A DNA stretch of 25,820 nt, from contig DATAFF010000010.1 of assembly GCA_036257595.1 (NCBI GenBank), positions 1-25,820 on the forward strand, read 5' to 3'. Shown here piece after piece: positions 17,246-24,467 of the stretch. The DNA is from DATAFF01 sp036257595 (GTDB lineage Bacteria > Pseudomonadota > Alphaproteobacteria > Rhizobiales > Aestuariivirgaceae). The position numbers and the translations under genes are program-made. Below the pieces are notes generated by a model. It worked only from the letters and a program-made list of their open reading frames with translations. It had not been told where the DNA came from and searched no databases. The number at the start of each line of letters is the position of its first letter. Position 1 is the stretch's first letter.

Positions 17246-17410
17246 ATGGCGTCAAAGCCGCGGCCGAAGCGCATCCGGGTTCCGCCGGTTACCAGGCGGC
17301 CTAGCCTAGGCGAGTTGCTAAAGAGAATCTGGACGGGATCGAAGCCGCGTCCAAAGCCGGTCCCGGTTCAGCCAATTACTGGGCCGACCAAGCCTAAACC
17401 GAGTTACTGA
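17246..17410 (+). CDS. Small basic proline-rich protein with internal duplication
   Basis: A 54-codon gene of unknown function. AGGAG lies eight bases before its ATG and a good promoter precedes it. The product has an internal repeat: SKPRPKRIRVPPVT (3-16) and SKPRPKPVPVQPIT (32-45), joined by a short segment RRPSLGELLKRIW that could form an amphipathic helix. It is strongly basic (many Lys and Arg) and contains no membrane helix. It lies antisense to the direction of the dpp operon, between the two paralogous membrane-protein genes, and is divergent from the longer one. Basic Pro-rich tails often bind nucleic acid, membranes or SH3-like domains, but no function is assigned. The ribosome site, promoter and repeat make it a better candidate than a chance frame. 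Confidence 0.55.
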   Translation: MASKPRPKRIRVPPVTRRPSLGELLKRIWTGSKPRPKPVPVQPITGPTKPKPSY

Positions 17411-17443
17411 TCGCGTCGTCCAGTTTCTCCAGAGCTTTGTCCG

Positions 17444-17851
17444 CTAACGTGCTTCGCTCCGGAGATCGGACGTTAATTGTGCAACCGTGGCGGTCTGTGC
17501 GTAGAACAGAATGATTGGTTCGATTACTTTTGTTGGTAGGATATGAACTTCTTTCGCGATCTCGATAAAGATCCGTTGCGGAGCTTCTAGAGGAACGAAC
17601 GGAATGTAAGCCGGATCGGCTTTGATGAGAGTCACGACCTGATCGCGATAAGCATTAAAGTCCATATGCTCGAAGCGTGCACGGTAACTGCGGATCTCGG
17701 CGCGCAGCGCTGTCTGATAGTCGATGGTCTTCTCGTTTCGCCTTGTCGTTTCGAGTTTTCGGAGCTGCCGGAACGACACACTCCAGCCCAGCATGGTGGT
17801 CAGGCAGCCGATGAGAGCTGCAACGATGGCTGGTCCGATCCATGCGGACAT
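17444..17851 (-). CDS. Single-pass membrane protein of unknown function, short paralogue (possibly frameshifted)
   Basis: Not recognised by name. 135 residues from the ATG at 17851: one N-terminal membrane helix (about 4-27), a basic/charged linker (RQLRKLETTRRNEK) and a soluble domain related to that of the gene at 16510-17169. It stops at SDLRSEAR, exactly where the paralogue continues for about 75 more residues past its RDLR. In the -1 frame the sequence stays open to a TAG at 17394 and reads STLADKALEKLDDAISNSV, a plausible protein C-terminus, so a frameshift or sequencing indel near 17450-17465 may have truncated it. The stretch is AT-richer than the surrounding dpp genes. It follows dppC after 35 bases, in the same direction. 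Confidence 0.65.
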   Translation of the reverse strand: MSAWIGPAIVAALIGCLTTMLGWSVSFRQLRKLETTRRNEKTIDYQTALRAEIRSYRARFEHMDFNAYRDQVVTLIKADPAYIPFVPLEAPQRIFIEIAKEVHILPTKVIEPIILFYAQTATVAQLTSDLRSEAR

Positions 17852-17886
17852 GGCGGTTGAAATCCCGGCTGTTCGATGCGGAAGCC

Positions 17887-18789
17887 TTAGCTGCGTTTCA
17901 ACCTTGGGTCGAGAGCGTCGCGCAGGCCATCGCCGAACAGATTGATGCTCACCACCGTGATCAGGATGGCGAGACCGGGGAAGGTAACGATCCAGGGCGC
18001 GGCAAGGATGAATTCGCGGCTGTCGGCGAGCATCGCGCCCCATTCGGGGGTCGGCGGCTGGGCGCCGAGGCCGAGAAAGCCGAGGCCGGCCGCCTCGAGA
18101 ATGGCGTCGGAGACGCCGAGCGCCGCTTGGACGATGAGCGGCGCCAGGCAGTTGGGGAGCACGGTGAAGAGCATGAGCCGCAGCTTGCCGACGCCGGCAA
18201 CGCGGGCAGCGGTGACGTAGTCGCGGGAGAGCTCCGACAATGCCGATGCCCGGATCAGGCGGACATAGCGGGGCAGGTAGACGATCGTCACCGCGACGAT
18301 GGTGTTGGTGAGGTTGGGTCCGATCACCGCAATGATGAGAATGGCGAGCACCAATGACGGGATTGCGACGATGAGGTCCATGATGCGGAGGATGACGACA
18401 TCGACGATGCCGCCGAAAGCGGCGGCGGCAAGGCCGAGCGCCACGCCGACCACTGCCGACACGACCATGACCGAGAGGCCGATGAACAACGAGATGCGCG
18501 CCCCGTAAAGGATGCGCGAGAGCATGTCGCGGCCGAGCGGATCGGTGCCGAGCAGGAAGCGCGGATCGCCGCCTTCCACCCAGGCCGGCGGCAGCTTGGC
18601 GAAGCCGCGAAACTGCTCGATCGGCGAATGCGGCGCCAGCAACGGCGCGAACAGCGCGACGAGGCAGATGACGATGACGATGACGAGGCCGATCACGGCG
18701 CCACGATTCTCGCGAAACGACCGCCAGAATTCGAGGAGGGGGCCGGGCTGGGCCTGGCGCGGCGGGCTCAGGGCGACGTCAGCGGGCAT
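17887..18789 (-). CDS. dppC: Dipeptide ABC transporter permease (DppC type)
   Basis: An inner-membrane permease of the Dpp/Opp/Nik family, 300 residues, with the OppC N-terminal segment (WRSFRENRGAVIGLVIVI, about 22-39) and FLLGTDPLGRDMLSRILYGAR (written here as FLLGTDPLGRD plus MLSRILYGAR, about 79-99). The cytoplasmic coupling loop that contacts the ATPases is YVTAARVAGVGKLRLMLF then TVLP (about 191-212). Multiple hydrophobic helices fit the six-helix topology. Its start overlaps the end of dppB by 11 bases. Forms the channel with DppB. The ATPase genes that should follow are displaced by two unknown genes. Confidence 0.92.
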   Translation of the reverse strand: MPADVALSPPRQAQPGPLLEFWRSFRENRGAVIGLVIVIVICLVALFAPLLAPHSPIEQFRGFAKLPPAWVEGGDPRFLLGTDPLGRDMLSRILYGARISLFIGLSVMVVSAVVGVALGLAAAAFGGIVDVVILRIMDLIVAIPSLVLAILIIAVIGPNLTNTIVAVTIVYLPRYVRLIRASALSELSRDYVTAARVAGVGKLRLMLFTVLPNCLAPLIVQAALGVSDAILEAAGLGFLGLGAQPPTPEWGAMLADSREFILAAPWIVTFPGLAILITVVSINLFGDGLRDALDPRLKRS

Positions 18790-19792
18790 GGCGGATCCGC
18801 GGGTTGATGATGCTGTAGAGCATGTCGATCAGGAGGTTGAGGAAGATGACGATGCCGGAGATCAGCAGGATGCCGCCCTGAAGGGCGGGGTAGTCGCGCC
18901 GGCTGATCGATTCGATGAGCCAGTTGCCGACGCCCGGCCAGGAGAAGATCGTCTCGGTGAGCACGGCTCCGGCCATGAGCGTGGTGATCTGCAGCCCGAT
19001 CGTGGTGACGACCGGGATGAGGGCGTTGCGCAAAGCGTGGATGCCGATGACACGGAATGGCGAGAGGCCCTTGGCACGGGCGGTGCGGACATAGTCCTCC
19101 TCGAGGACCTCGAGCATCGAGGAGCGCGTCATGCGGGCAATGACCGCCAGCGGGATGGTGCCGAGCACGATCGCCGGCAGGATGAGATGGCGCAGCGCGT
19201 CGAGGAAGGCGCCCTCCTGGTCGGAGAGCAGGCTGTCGATCAGCATGAAGCCGGTGACCGGCTCGAAATAATATTTGATGAGATCGATGCGGCCGGAAAC
19301 GGGAGTCCAGCCGAGATAGCCGGAAAAGAACATGATCAGCAGCAGGCCCCACCAGAAGATCGGCATGGAGTAGCCGGTGAGGGCGGCGCCCATCAGTGCC
19401 TGATCGTAGGGGGTGCCACGGCGTACCGCGGCGATCACGCCGGCCGGGATGCCGAGCACGACCGCCAGCAGCATGGCGGCGAGGCTGAGCTCGATGGTGG
19501 CGGGAAACAGCGTCAGGAACTCGGTCAGCACCTTCTCATGGCTGATGATCGAGGTTCCGAAATCGCCATGCAGGATGTTCCACACATAGTCGAGGAACTG
19601 CCGCCAGACCGGTTGGTCGAGCCCCATCTCGTGCCGCAGCATCTCGAGGCGCTCGGGCGAGATGCCGCGCTCGCCGCGGCGCACCTCGATGGGATCGCCC
19701 GGCACCAGGCGAATCAGCATGAAGGTGATGAACATCAATGCCAGAAAGGTGGGCAGCGTGATCGCTGCACGCCTGAGGATGAAACCGAGCAT
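18779..19792 (-). CDS. dppB: Dipeptide ABC transporter permease (DppB type)
   Basis: An inner-membrane permease, 337 residues, with the conserved N-terminus MLGFILRRAAITLPTFL, the periplasmic LVPGDP motif and GLDQPVWRQFLDYVW. Its coupling loop reads DYVRTARAKGLSPFRVIG then IHALRNALIP. DppB and DppC form the heterodimeric pore. It follows dppA by 72 bases; that gap contains a strong stem-loop, which likely separates high expression of the binding protein from lower expression of the membrane parts. It overlaps dppC by 11 bases. Confidence 0.92.
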   Translation of the reverse strand: MLGFILRRAAITLPTFLALMFITFMLIRLVPGDPIEVRRGERGISPERLEMLRHEMGLDQPVWRQFLDYVWNILHGDFGTSIISHEKVLTEFLTLFPATIELSLAAMLLAVVLGIPAGVIAAVRRGTPYDQALMGAALTGYSMPIFWWGLLLIMFFSGYLGWTPVSGRIDLIKYYFEPVTGFMLIDSLLSDQEGAFLDALRHLILPAIVLGTIPLAVIARMTRSSMLEVLEEDYVRTARAKGLSPFRVIGIHALRNALIPVVTTIGLQITTLMAGAVLTETIFSWPGVGNWLIESISRRDYPALQGGILLISGIVIFLNLLIDMLYSIINPRIRHAR

Positions 19793-19814
19793 GGCCTGTC
19801 GTCCGGCCTGCCGG

Positions 19815-19851
19815 CATCCGTCTCCTCCAGCCGGAGCCGAGGAGACGGATG
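19815..19851 (-). terminator. 13-bp perfect stem-loop between dppA and dppB
   Basis: CATCCGTCTCCTC (19815-19827) and GAGGAGACGGATG (19839-19851) are perfect complements around an 11-base loop. The hairpin lies just after the dppA stop. No T-run follows on the minus strand, so a full rho-independent terminator is unlikely. The position suggests an attenuating or mRNA-protecting element that keeps binding-protein transcript levels above those of the permeases, as known for other binding-protein operons. Confidence 0.65.
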
Positions 19852-19864
19852 AGGCGGGTGCAGT

Positions 19865-21457
19865 CTATTTCACATCGACACCATAGAATTCATGGCGCCC
19901 GAGCGGGGAAACCTTATAGCCTTCCACCTCCTTGCGGATCGGCTCGAACACGGTCGAGTGCGCGATGGTGAACCACGGCGCCTCTTCCTTGAAGATCTTC
20001 TGCATGTTCTCGTAGATGGCGGTGCGCTGCTCCTTGTCGGACAGGGTTCGCGCCTTCACCAGCCCGTCATTGAACTCCTTGCTGCACCATTTGGCGATGT
20101 TCTGGGCGTTCGGCTTGCCGTCGGCGCTGCAGCCGAGCAGGAAGAAGAAATTGTCGGGATCGCCATTGTCGCCAGTCCAGCCGAGCAGGCCGAGCTGGTG
20201 CTCGCCGGCCTGCAGGCGCTTGCGATACTCGCCCCATTCATAGGAAACGAGCTTGGCGTTGATGCCGACCTTGGCGAGATCGGACTGCATCATCTCGGCC
20301 ATGCGCTTGGCATTGGGGTTGTAGGGGCGCGACACCGGCATCCACCACAGGTCGGTCTCGAGATTCTCGACGCCGGCGGCCTTGAGCATCTCCTTGGCCT
20401 TGTCGGGATTGTAGTCGTAATCCTTGGTGGCCTCCGAATAGGACCAGATGGTGGGCGGTATCGGGTTCTTGGCCGGCTGACCGGCGCCCTGATAGACCTC
20501 CTTCATGATATCGGCCTTGTTGATCGCCATGTTGACGGCCTGGCGCACCTCCTTCTTGTCGAAGGGCGGCTTGGTGAAGTTCATCGACAGATAGCCGACA
20601 TTCAGGCCCGCCTGCTCCAGAAGATTGAGCTGGGGGTCGGCCTTGATCGCGGTGAGATCGGCCGGATTCGGCGCGATCATCACCTGGCACTCATTGGCCT
20701 TGAGCTTGGCGAGGCGGGCGGCCGGCTCCTTGGTGATGGCGAACACCAGATCGTCGATCTTCGCCTTGCCGCCCCAATATTCGGGGAAGGCCTTGTAGCG
20801 GATCACCGCGTCCTTCTGGTAGTTCACCAGCTGGAACGGGCCGGTGCCGATCGGCTCCTGGTCGACCTTCTCGGGCGTTCCGGCCTTCAGCATGGCATCG
20901 GCATATTCGGCCGACATGATGGTCGCGAAATCCATGGCGAGATTGGCGATGATCGGGGCGTTCGGCTCCTTCAACTTGAAGACGACGGTATAATCGTCTT
21001 TCTTTTCGATCGATTCGAGGAGATCGGGCATGCTCATGTCGTTGAAGTAGTCGTAAGCGCCACCAGAGACCTTGTGATAGGGATGATCGGGTTTCCATTG
21101 ACGATTGAACGAGAACAGCACGTCGTCGGCGTTGAAGTCGCGGGTCGGCTTGAAGTTCTTGCTGGAATGAAACTTGACTCCCTTGCGCAAATTGAAGGTG
21201 ATCGTCTTGCCGTCGTCGGAGACGGAGTATTTCTCGGCAAGGCCGGGGATGACGTTGACGGTGCCGCGCTCGAACTCGACCAATTGATTGTAGATGCCGC
21301 GAGCGGCGTCGAAGCTCGTTCCGGTCGTGTTGATCTGCGGATTGAAGTTCTCGGGCGAACCTTCCGAACAGTAAACCAGAGATTTTGCCATTGCCGGGCC
21401 GGCCGCGAGCATGGTGGTGCCCAGCAATGCGGCCGCAAGAAGCCTGACAGCTTTCAT
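19865..21457 (-). CDS. dppA: Periplasmic dipeptide-binding protein (DppA type)
   Basis: A periplasmic solute-binding protein of the SBP_bac_5 family, 530 residues. The ATG at 21457 is set by GGGAGG seven bases upstream. A Sec signal peptide (MKAVRLLAAALLGTTMLAAG then PAMA) should be cut after residue 24 (AMA/KS). The mature protein begins SLVYCSEGSPENFNPQ and contains VIPGLAEKYSVSDDGKT, KAGTPEKV, PIGTGPFQLVNYQKD and GWTGDNGDPDNFF, all very close to my memory of E. coli DppA, so the ligand pocket is probably for dipeptides or similar small peptides (E. coli DppA also binds haem and 5-aminolaevulinate). It is the first gene of the operon and is divergent from the ectoine hydrolase-like gene across 128 bp. 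Confidence 0.93.
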   Translation of the reverse strand: MKAVRLLAAALLGTTMLAAGPAMAKSLVYCSEGSPENFNPQINTTGTSFDAARGIYNQLVEFERGTVNVIPGLAEKYSVSDDGKTITFNLRKGVKFHSSKNFKPTRDFNADDVLFSFNRQWKPDHPYHKVSGGAYDYFNDMSMPDLLESIEKKDDYTVVFKLKEPNAPIIANLAMDFATIMSAEYADAMLKAGTPEKVDQEPIGTGPFQLVNYQKDAVIRYKAFPEYWGGKAKIDDLVFAITKEPAARLAKLKANECQVMIAPNPADLTAIKADPQLNLLEQAGLNVGYLSMNFTKPPFDKKEVRQAVNMAINKADIMKEVYQGAGQPAKNPIPPTIWSYSEATKDYDYNPDKAKEMLKAAGVENLETDLWWMPVSRPYNPNAKRMAEMMQSDLAKVGINAKLVSYEWGEYRKRLQAGEHQLGLLGWTGDNGDPDNFFFLLGCSADGKPNAQNIAKWCSKEFNDGLVKARTLSDKEQRTAIYENMQKIFKEEAPWFTIAHSTVFEPIRKEVEGYKVSPLGRHEFYGVDVK

Positions 21458-21585
21458 CTTATTCCTCCCAATGATGAGTAGATCAGTGATTGTTTTTCCA
21501 ATCAGCTTCGGCGATCTAAGCAGCTTTTCCAGGCTTTGGAAACCGTGAGAACCTTCTAAAGCTCGGCAGCATAGGAGAAGATGCC
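21458..21585. promoter_or_regulatory. Divergent dppA/doeA-like promoter region with two inverted repeats
   Basis: The 128-bp gap is AT-richer than its flanks and holds TGATTG-tttttc-CAATCA (21487-21504, 6-6-6) and TTTCCA-ggctt-TGGAAA (21526-21542, 6-5-6). The first lies about 30 bases upstream of the dppA ATG; the second is nearer the hydrolase gene. Both are good candidates for dimeric repressor or activator sites controlling the two transcription units together. No strong promoter hexamers could be assigned, and no regulator gene is present in the window. Confidence 0.45.
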
Positions 21586-22764
21586 TTGACCGCCACCCTG
21601 CATTTCCCGATGAGCGAATATGACCGGCGCATCCAGAAAACGCGTGCCGAAATGGCACGGCGCAGCCTTGACCTGCTGGTCATCTCCGACCCGTCCAACA
21701 TGGCCTGGCTTACCGGTTACGACGGCTGGTCATTCTATGTTCATCAGGCGGTGCTGCTCGGCCTCGAGGGCGCGCCGATCTGGTGGGGGCGCAAAATGGA
21801 CGGCAATGGGGCGCTGCGCACCTGCTTCATGGCTCCCGACAATATCGTCGGCTATCCCGATATTTTCGTGCAGAACCCGGAGCGGCATCCGATGGAGCAT
21901 CTCGCCGGCCTGATTGGCGAGCGCGGATTGGCGCAAAGCCGGGTCGGGGTCGAGATGGACAATTACTGGTACACGGCAGCGGCGCACGCGGCCCTGGGCA
22001 AAGGCCTGCATGGAGCGAAGGTCAGCGATGCGACCGGGCTTGTGAACTGGCAACGGCTGGTGAAGAGCGATCTGGAGGTGGCGTTCATCCGACGGGCGGC
22101 GCGGATCGTCGAGCGCATGCATGCGCTGATCTTCGAGATGGTCGAGCCGGGCCTGCCGAAGAACCGGCTGGTGGCGGAGATCTACAAGGTGGCGATCGAG
22201 GGTACGGAGGGTCATTTCGGCGACTATCCGGCGATCGTGCCGATGCTGCCCTCCGGCATGGATGCGACGGCGCCGCATCTCACCTGGGACGATCGTCCAT
22301 TCGAGGTGGGAGAGGGCACCTTCTTCGAGATCGCCGGCTGCTACCGGCGCTATCACTGCCCGCTGTCGCGCACGGTGTTCCTCGGCGCAATGCCCAAGAA
22401 ATATGCCGATGCCGAACGGGCGGTGCTGAAGGCGACGGAGGCGGGGCTCGCCAAGGCGCTGCCCGGCAACCGGGCGGAGGAGGTCGCGCTCGCCTTTTTC
22501 GACGAGCTCGAGCGGCACGGCTTCAGCAAGGATTCGCGGACCGGCTATTCGATCGGACTCTCCTACCCGCCGGATTGGGGCGAGCGGACGGTGTCGCTCC
22601 GGCGCGGCGACAAGACGGTGCTCGAGCAGAACATGACGCTGCATTTCATGCCGGCGCTGTGGCTCGACGATGGCGGGCTCGAGCTCTCGGAGACCATTCT
22701 CATCACCGACAAGGGGGCGGAATGCCTGGCCAATGTGCCGCGGCGGGTGGTGGTGAAGAAGTAG
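21586..22764 (+). CDS. doeA: Ectoine hydrolase-like M24 (creatinase-fold) protein
   Basis: An M24/creatinase-fold hydrolase, 392 residues. WLTGYDGWSFYVHQ (41-54), DNYWYTAAAHAAL (125-137), GDYPAIVPMLPSG (212-224), HLTWDDRPFEVGEGTFFEIA (231-250) with GCYRRYHCPLSRTVFLG (251-267), and GYSIGLSYPPDWGER (320-334) match my recall of DoeA/EutD ectoine hydrolases. Those open ectoine to N-acetyl-2,4-diaminobutyrate in the cytoplasm. The start is TTG at 21586, supported by AGGAGA seven bases upstream; an ATG at 21581 in another frame meets a stop after one codon, and the next in-frame ATG (21610) lacks this site. No DoeB deacetylase or ectoine transporter is nearby, so another cyclic amidine or a peptide-like substrate is possible. 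The TAG stop lies inside repeat copy 3. Confidence 0.83.
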   Translation: MTATLHFPMSEYDRRIQKTRAEMARRSLDLLVISDPSNMAWLTGYDGWSFYVHQAVLLGLEGAPIWWGRKMDGNGALRTCFMAPDNIVGYPDIFVQNPERHPMEHLAGLIGERGLAQSRVGVEMDNYWYTAAAHAALGKGLHGAKVSDATGLVNWQRLVKSDLEVAFIRRAARIVERMHALIFEMVEPGLPKNRLVAEIYKVAIEGTEGHFGDYPAIVPMLPSGMDATAPHLTWDDRPFEVGEGTFFEIAGCYRRYHCPLSRTVFLGAMPKKYADAERAVLKATEAGLAKALPGNRAEEVALAFFDELERHGFSKDSRTGYSIGLSYPPDWGERTVSLRRGDKTVLEQNMTLHFMPALWLDDGGLELSETILITDKGAECLANVPRRVVVKK

Positions 22765-22832
22765 GCGGTAGGCAGGAGGTGGTAGGCAGTAGGGCCATTC
22801 ACTGCCTACTGCCTATTTGCCGACTGCCTTCG
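22761..22832. repeat. Heptad inverted-repeat element, copy 3
   Basis: Left arm GTAGGCG-GTAGGCAG-GAGGTG-GTAGGCAG-TAGG starts at the stop codon of the hydrolase gene and supplies its TAG. After about eight bases (GCCATTC) the right arm reads CACTGCCTACTGCC, TATTTGCC, GACTGCC. It fills the convergent gap before the unknown minus-strand gene that ends at 22841. Confidence 0.85.
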
Positions 22833-22840
22833 ATTCGCCC

Positions 22841-23797
22841 TCACAAATCGTGCTCCTTGCCTTTTCCTTCGACATCGTCAAGCTCGAGCCGGGCGGCGGA
22901 GCGCTGGGAGTAATCATCAAGGAAGTTCACACAAGCATTGCCATAGCCCAGTGTCGCCGTTAGTGCCGGAGGTTTTCTGCCTTGGGCGCGGTGAAAAGCG
23001 TCATGAAGGCAGACCAGAATGGCGGCACGCTTCTTGACCCAATCGCCGCCTTGGTAACGGGGATAGTTTGGAACTTCGCTTGCTATGGACTTGCCCGCAG
23101 TACCAACCCTGTGCAGAACCAGCTTGGCGACTCCCATGTTCAGTTCCGGCAAGGTCTGTTTGAAGTAGGAGGTCAGTGCATCGGTCAGCCAGGCTTTTCC
23201 TTCGCGGTCGAATGCGTCGACGAACGCCTCTGAGTGACGATTGATCAGATCCTCCATTGCGTACAAATCCACTTCCTCGTCCTTCAGGTGCGCGGTAAGC
23301 GTTTTGAGATGCTGGCCTAGCTCGGCATGAAACCGCAGCTCCTCATCGTACAAGGCAAGAATCATGTTGACGATTCCTACCCGTGTTTTGCCGCCTGCCA
23401 ACGAATCGCGGTGCTGCAGCAGGTTCAATCGTTCGCGACTGACCTGATCGTTGCTCCATCGTCCGACGATCTTGACAGCGATCGGAGTCAGGATCTCTGC
23501 AGCAGGTATTCTTCGATCGACGGCGGCGGCGCTCACCATCATGGCGAGTTCATTCAAGGCTTTCGATGCCTCTTCAGCGGTTCCTTGCGAACACTCTGCG
23601 AGGAACCGTTCCATCCGGCCCTCAAGGGTGGGTTTGTTTGGCACCTTAGCCACGGCGATCCGCGCAAATTTCAAATCAATCGTCCGGGACGGCCAAGAGA
23701 ACCTGAACTTGGCGGAAGGGTTGGCTCGGCCCTTGCGGGTCGATGTGGTCGCGCCGGGACTGCTTGGCGTCGACGAAGTACCTCCGATGCGGCTCAT
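22841..23797 (-). CDS. Hypothetical soluble protein
   Basis: Not recognised. 318 residues from the ATG at 23797 (GGGGGA just upstream; a TTG at 23809 would add four residues). The first 45 residues are Ser/Thr/Pro/Gly-rich and probably disordered (MSRIGGTSSTPSSPG). The remainder is predicted largely alpha-helical, hydrophilic and without signal peptide or membrane helix, with recognisable but unassigned segments such as ELAMMVSAAAVDRR, LYAMEDLINRHSEAFVDA and SEVPNYPRYQGGDWVKKRA. Codon use and base composition look less GC-rich than the neighbouring metabolic genes, suggesting recent acquisition. It converges on the hydrolase gene through repeat copy 3 and is divergent from the cytochrome genes. 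No operon partner. Confidence 0.7.
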   Translation of the reverse strand: MSRIGGTSSTPSSPGATTSTRKGRANPSAKFRFSWPSRTIDLKFARIAVAKVPNKPTLEGRMERFLAECSQGTAEEASKALNELAMMVSAAAVDRRIPAAEILTPIAVKIVGRWSNDQVSRERLNLLQHRDSLAGGKTRVGIVNMILALYDEELRFHAELGQHLKTLTAHLKDEEVDLYAMEDLINRHSEAFVDAFDREGKAWLTDALTSYFKQTLPELNMGVAKLVLHRVGTAGKSIASEVPNYPRYQGGDWVKKRAAILVCLHDAFHRAQGRKPPALTATLGYGNACVNFLDDYSQRSAARLELDDVEGKGKEHDL

Positions 23798-24004
23798 GAC
23801 GTCCCCCAAGTTGCGGCTGCGGGCACTCTATAAGCCACCGGTGAAGGGGAGGTGTGCTGTTCGACACAATTGTCGAGCATTTTCTCGGGCTTGCGTGCTC
23901 GGGCCGATCAGGCCAAGCTCTGACGTCCGGGAATAGTAATCATGGCAGTGGCGTAACCTGCGAGGCACCGGGCAAGCCGGTGTCCCAGCCTTCGGGAGAC
24001 ATGC
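23798..24004. promoter_or_regulatory. Divergent intergenic region upstream of cytochrome genes, with two stem-loops
   Basis: 207 bp with no credible gene. It contains the perfect inverted repeat TCGACA-caat-TGTCGA (23861-23876) and a stem-loop CACCGG-gcaag-CCGGTG (23966-23982) that ends 11 bases before the GGGAG ribosome site of the c556-type cytochrome gene. The first may be an operator; the second would lie in the 5' leader of the cytochrome mRNA. No known riboswitch pattern was recognised. Confidence 0.4.
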
Positions 24005-24451
24005 ATGTCAAACAGGAGAGTGCTGACCGTCGCTTCTGGCCTCATGGCCGTCACGCTTGCCACCTCGGCGGTGCTTGCGGCATCGCCGATCGAGGATCGC
24101 CAGGCGGCGATGAAGGCCGTCGGCAAAGCCATGGGCGAACTCGCGAAGATCGCCAAGAAGGAGAAAAAGTTCGACGCCGCGACGGTCAAGGCCGATGCCC
24201 AGACAATTCATGACAAGCTCGGGACGGCCAAGGGGCTGTTCCCCGAAGGCAGCGACAAGGGGCATAAGACCCGGGCGCTGGCGGCGATCTGGAAGGATCG
24301 TTCGACCTTCGATGCGGCGCTCGAGCGGGCCGAGAAGGCGTCGCTGGCGATGACCGAGGTGACCAGCGAGGACCAGTTCATGCCAGCCATGAACAAGCTT
24401 GGCGGGGCCTGCAAGAACTGCCACGACAAGTTCCGCAAGCCGGAAGAATAG
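24005..24451 (+). CDS. Cytochrome c'/c556-type monohaem cytochrome
   Basis: A periplasmic four-helix-bundle cytochrome of the c'/c556 family, 148 residues. A Sec signal peptide (about 1-25, ending SAVLA) is followed by the mature helical protein, and the haem c attachment site CKNCH (136-140) is near the C-terminus, as is normal here. The mature N-terminus contains RQAAMKAVG (M36); a methionine at this place is typical of low-spin c556 proteins, in contrast with the five-coordinate c' type, so an electron-transfer role is favoured over gas binding. GGGAG lies six bases before the ATG. It is followed after 16 bases by a diheme cytochrome c gene, and the two probably form an operon. The partner dehydrogenase is not in the window. 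Confidence 0.88.
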   Translation: MSNRRVLTVASGLMAVTLATSAVLAASPIEDRQAAMKAVGKAMGELAKIAKKEKKFDAATVKADAQTIHDKLGTAKGLFPEGSDKGHKTRALAAIWKDRSTFDAALERAEKASLAMTEVTSEDQFMPAMNKLGGACKNCHDKFRKPEE

Positions 24452-24467
24452 GGAGCGGTCCAGCCTG

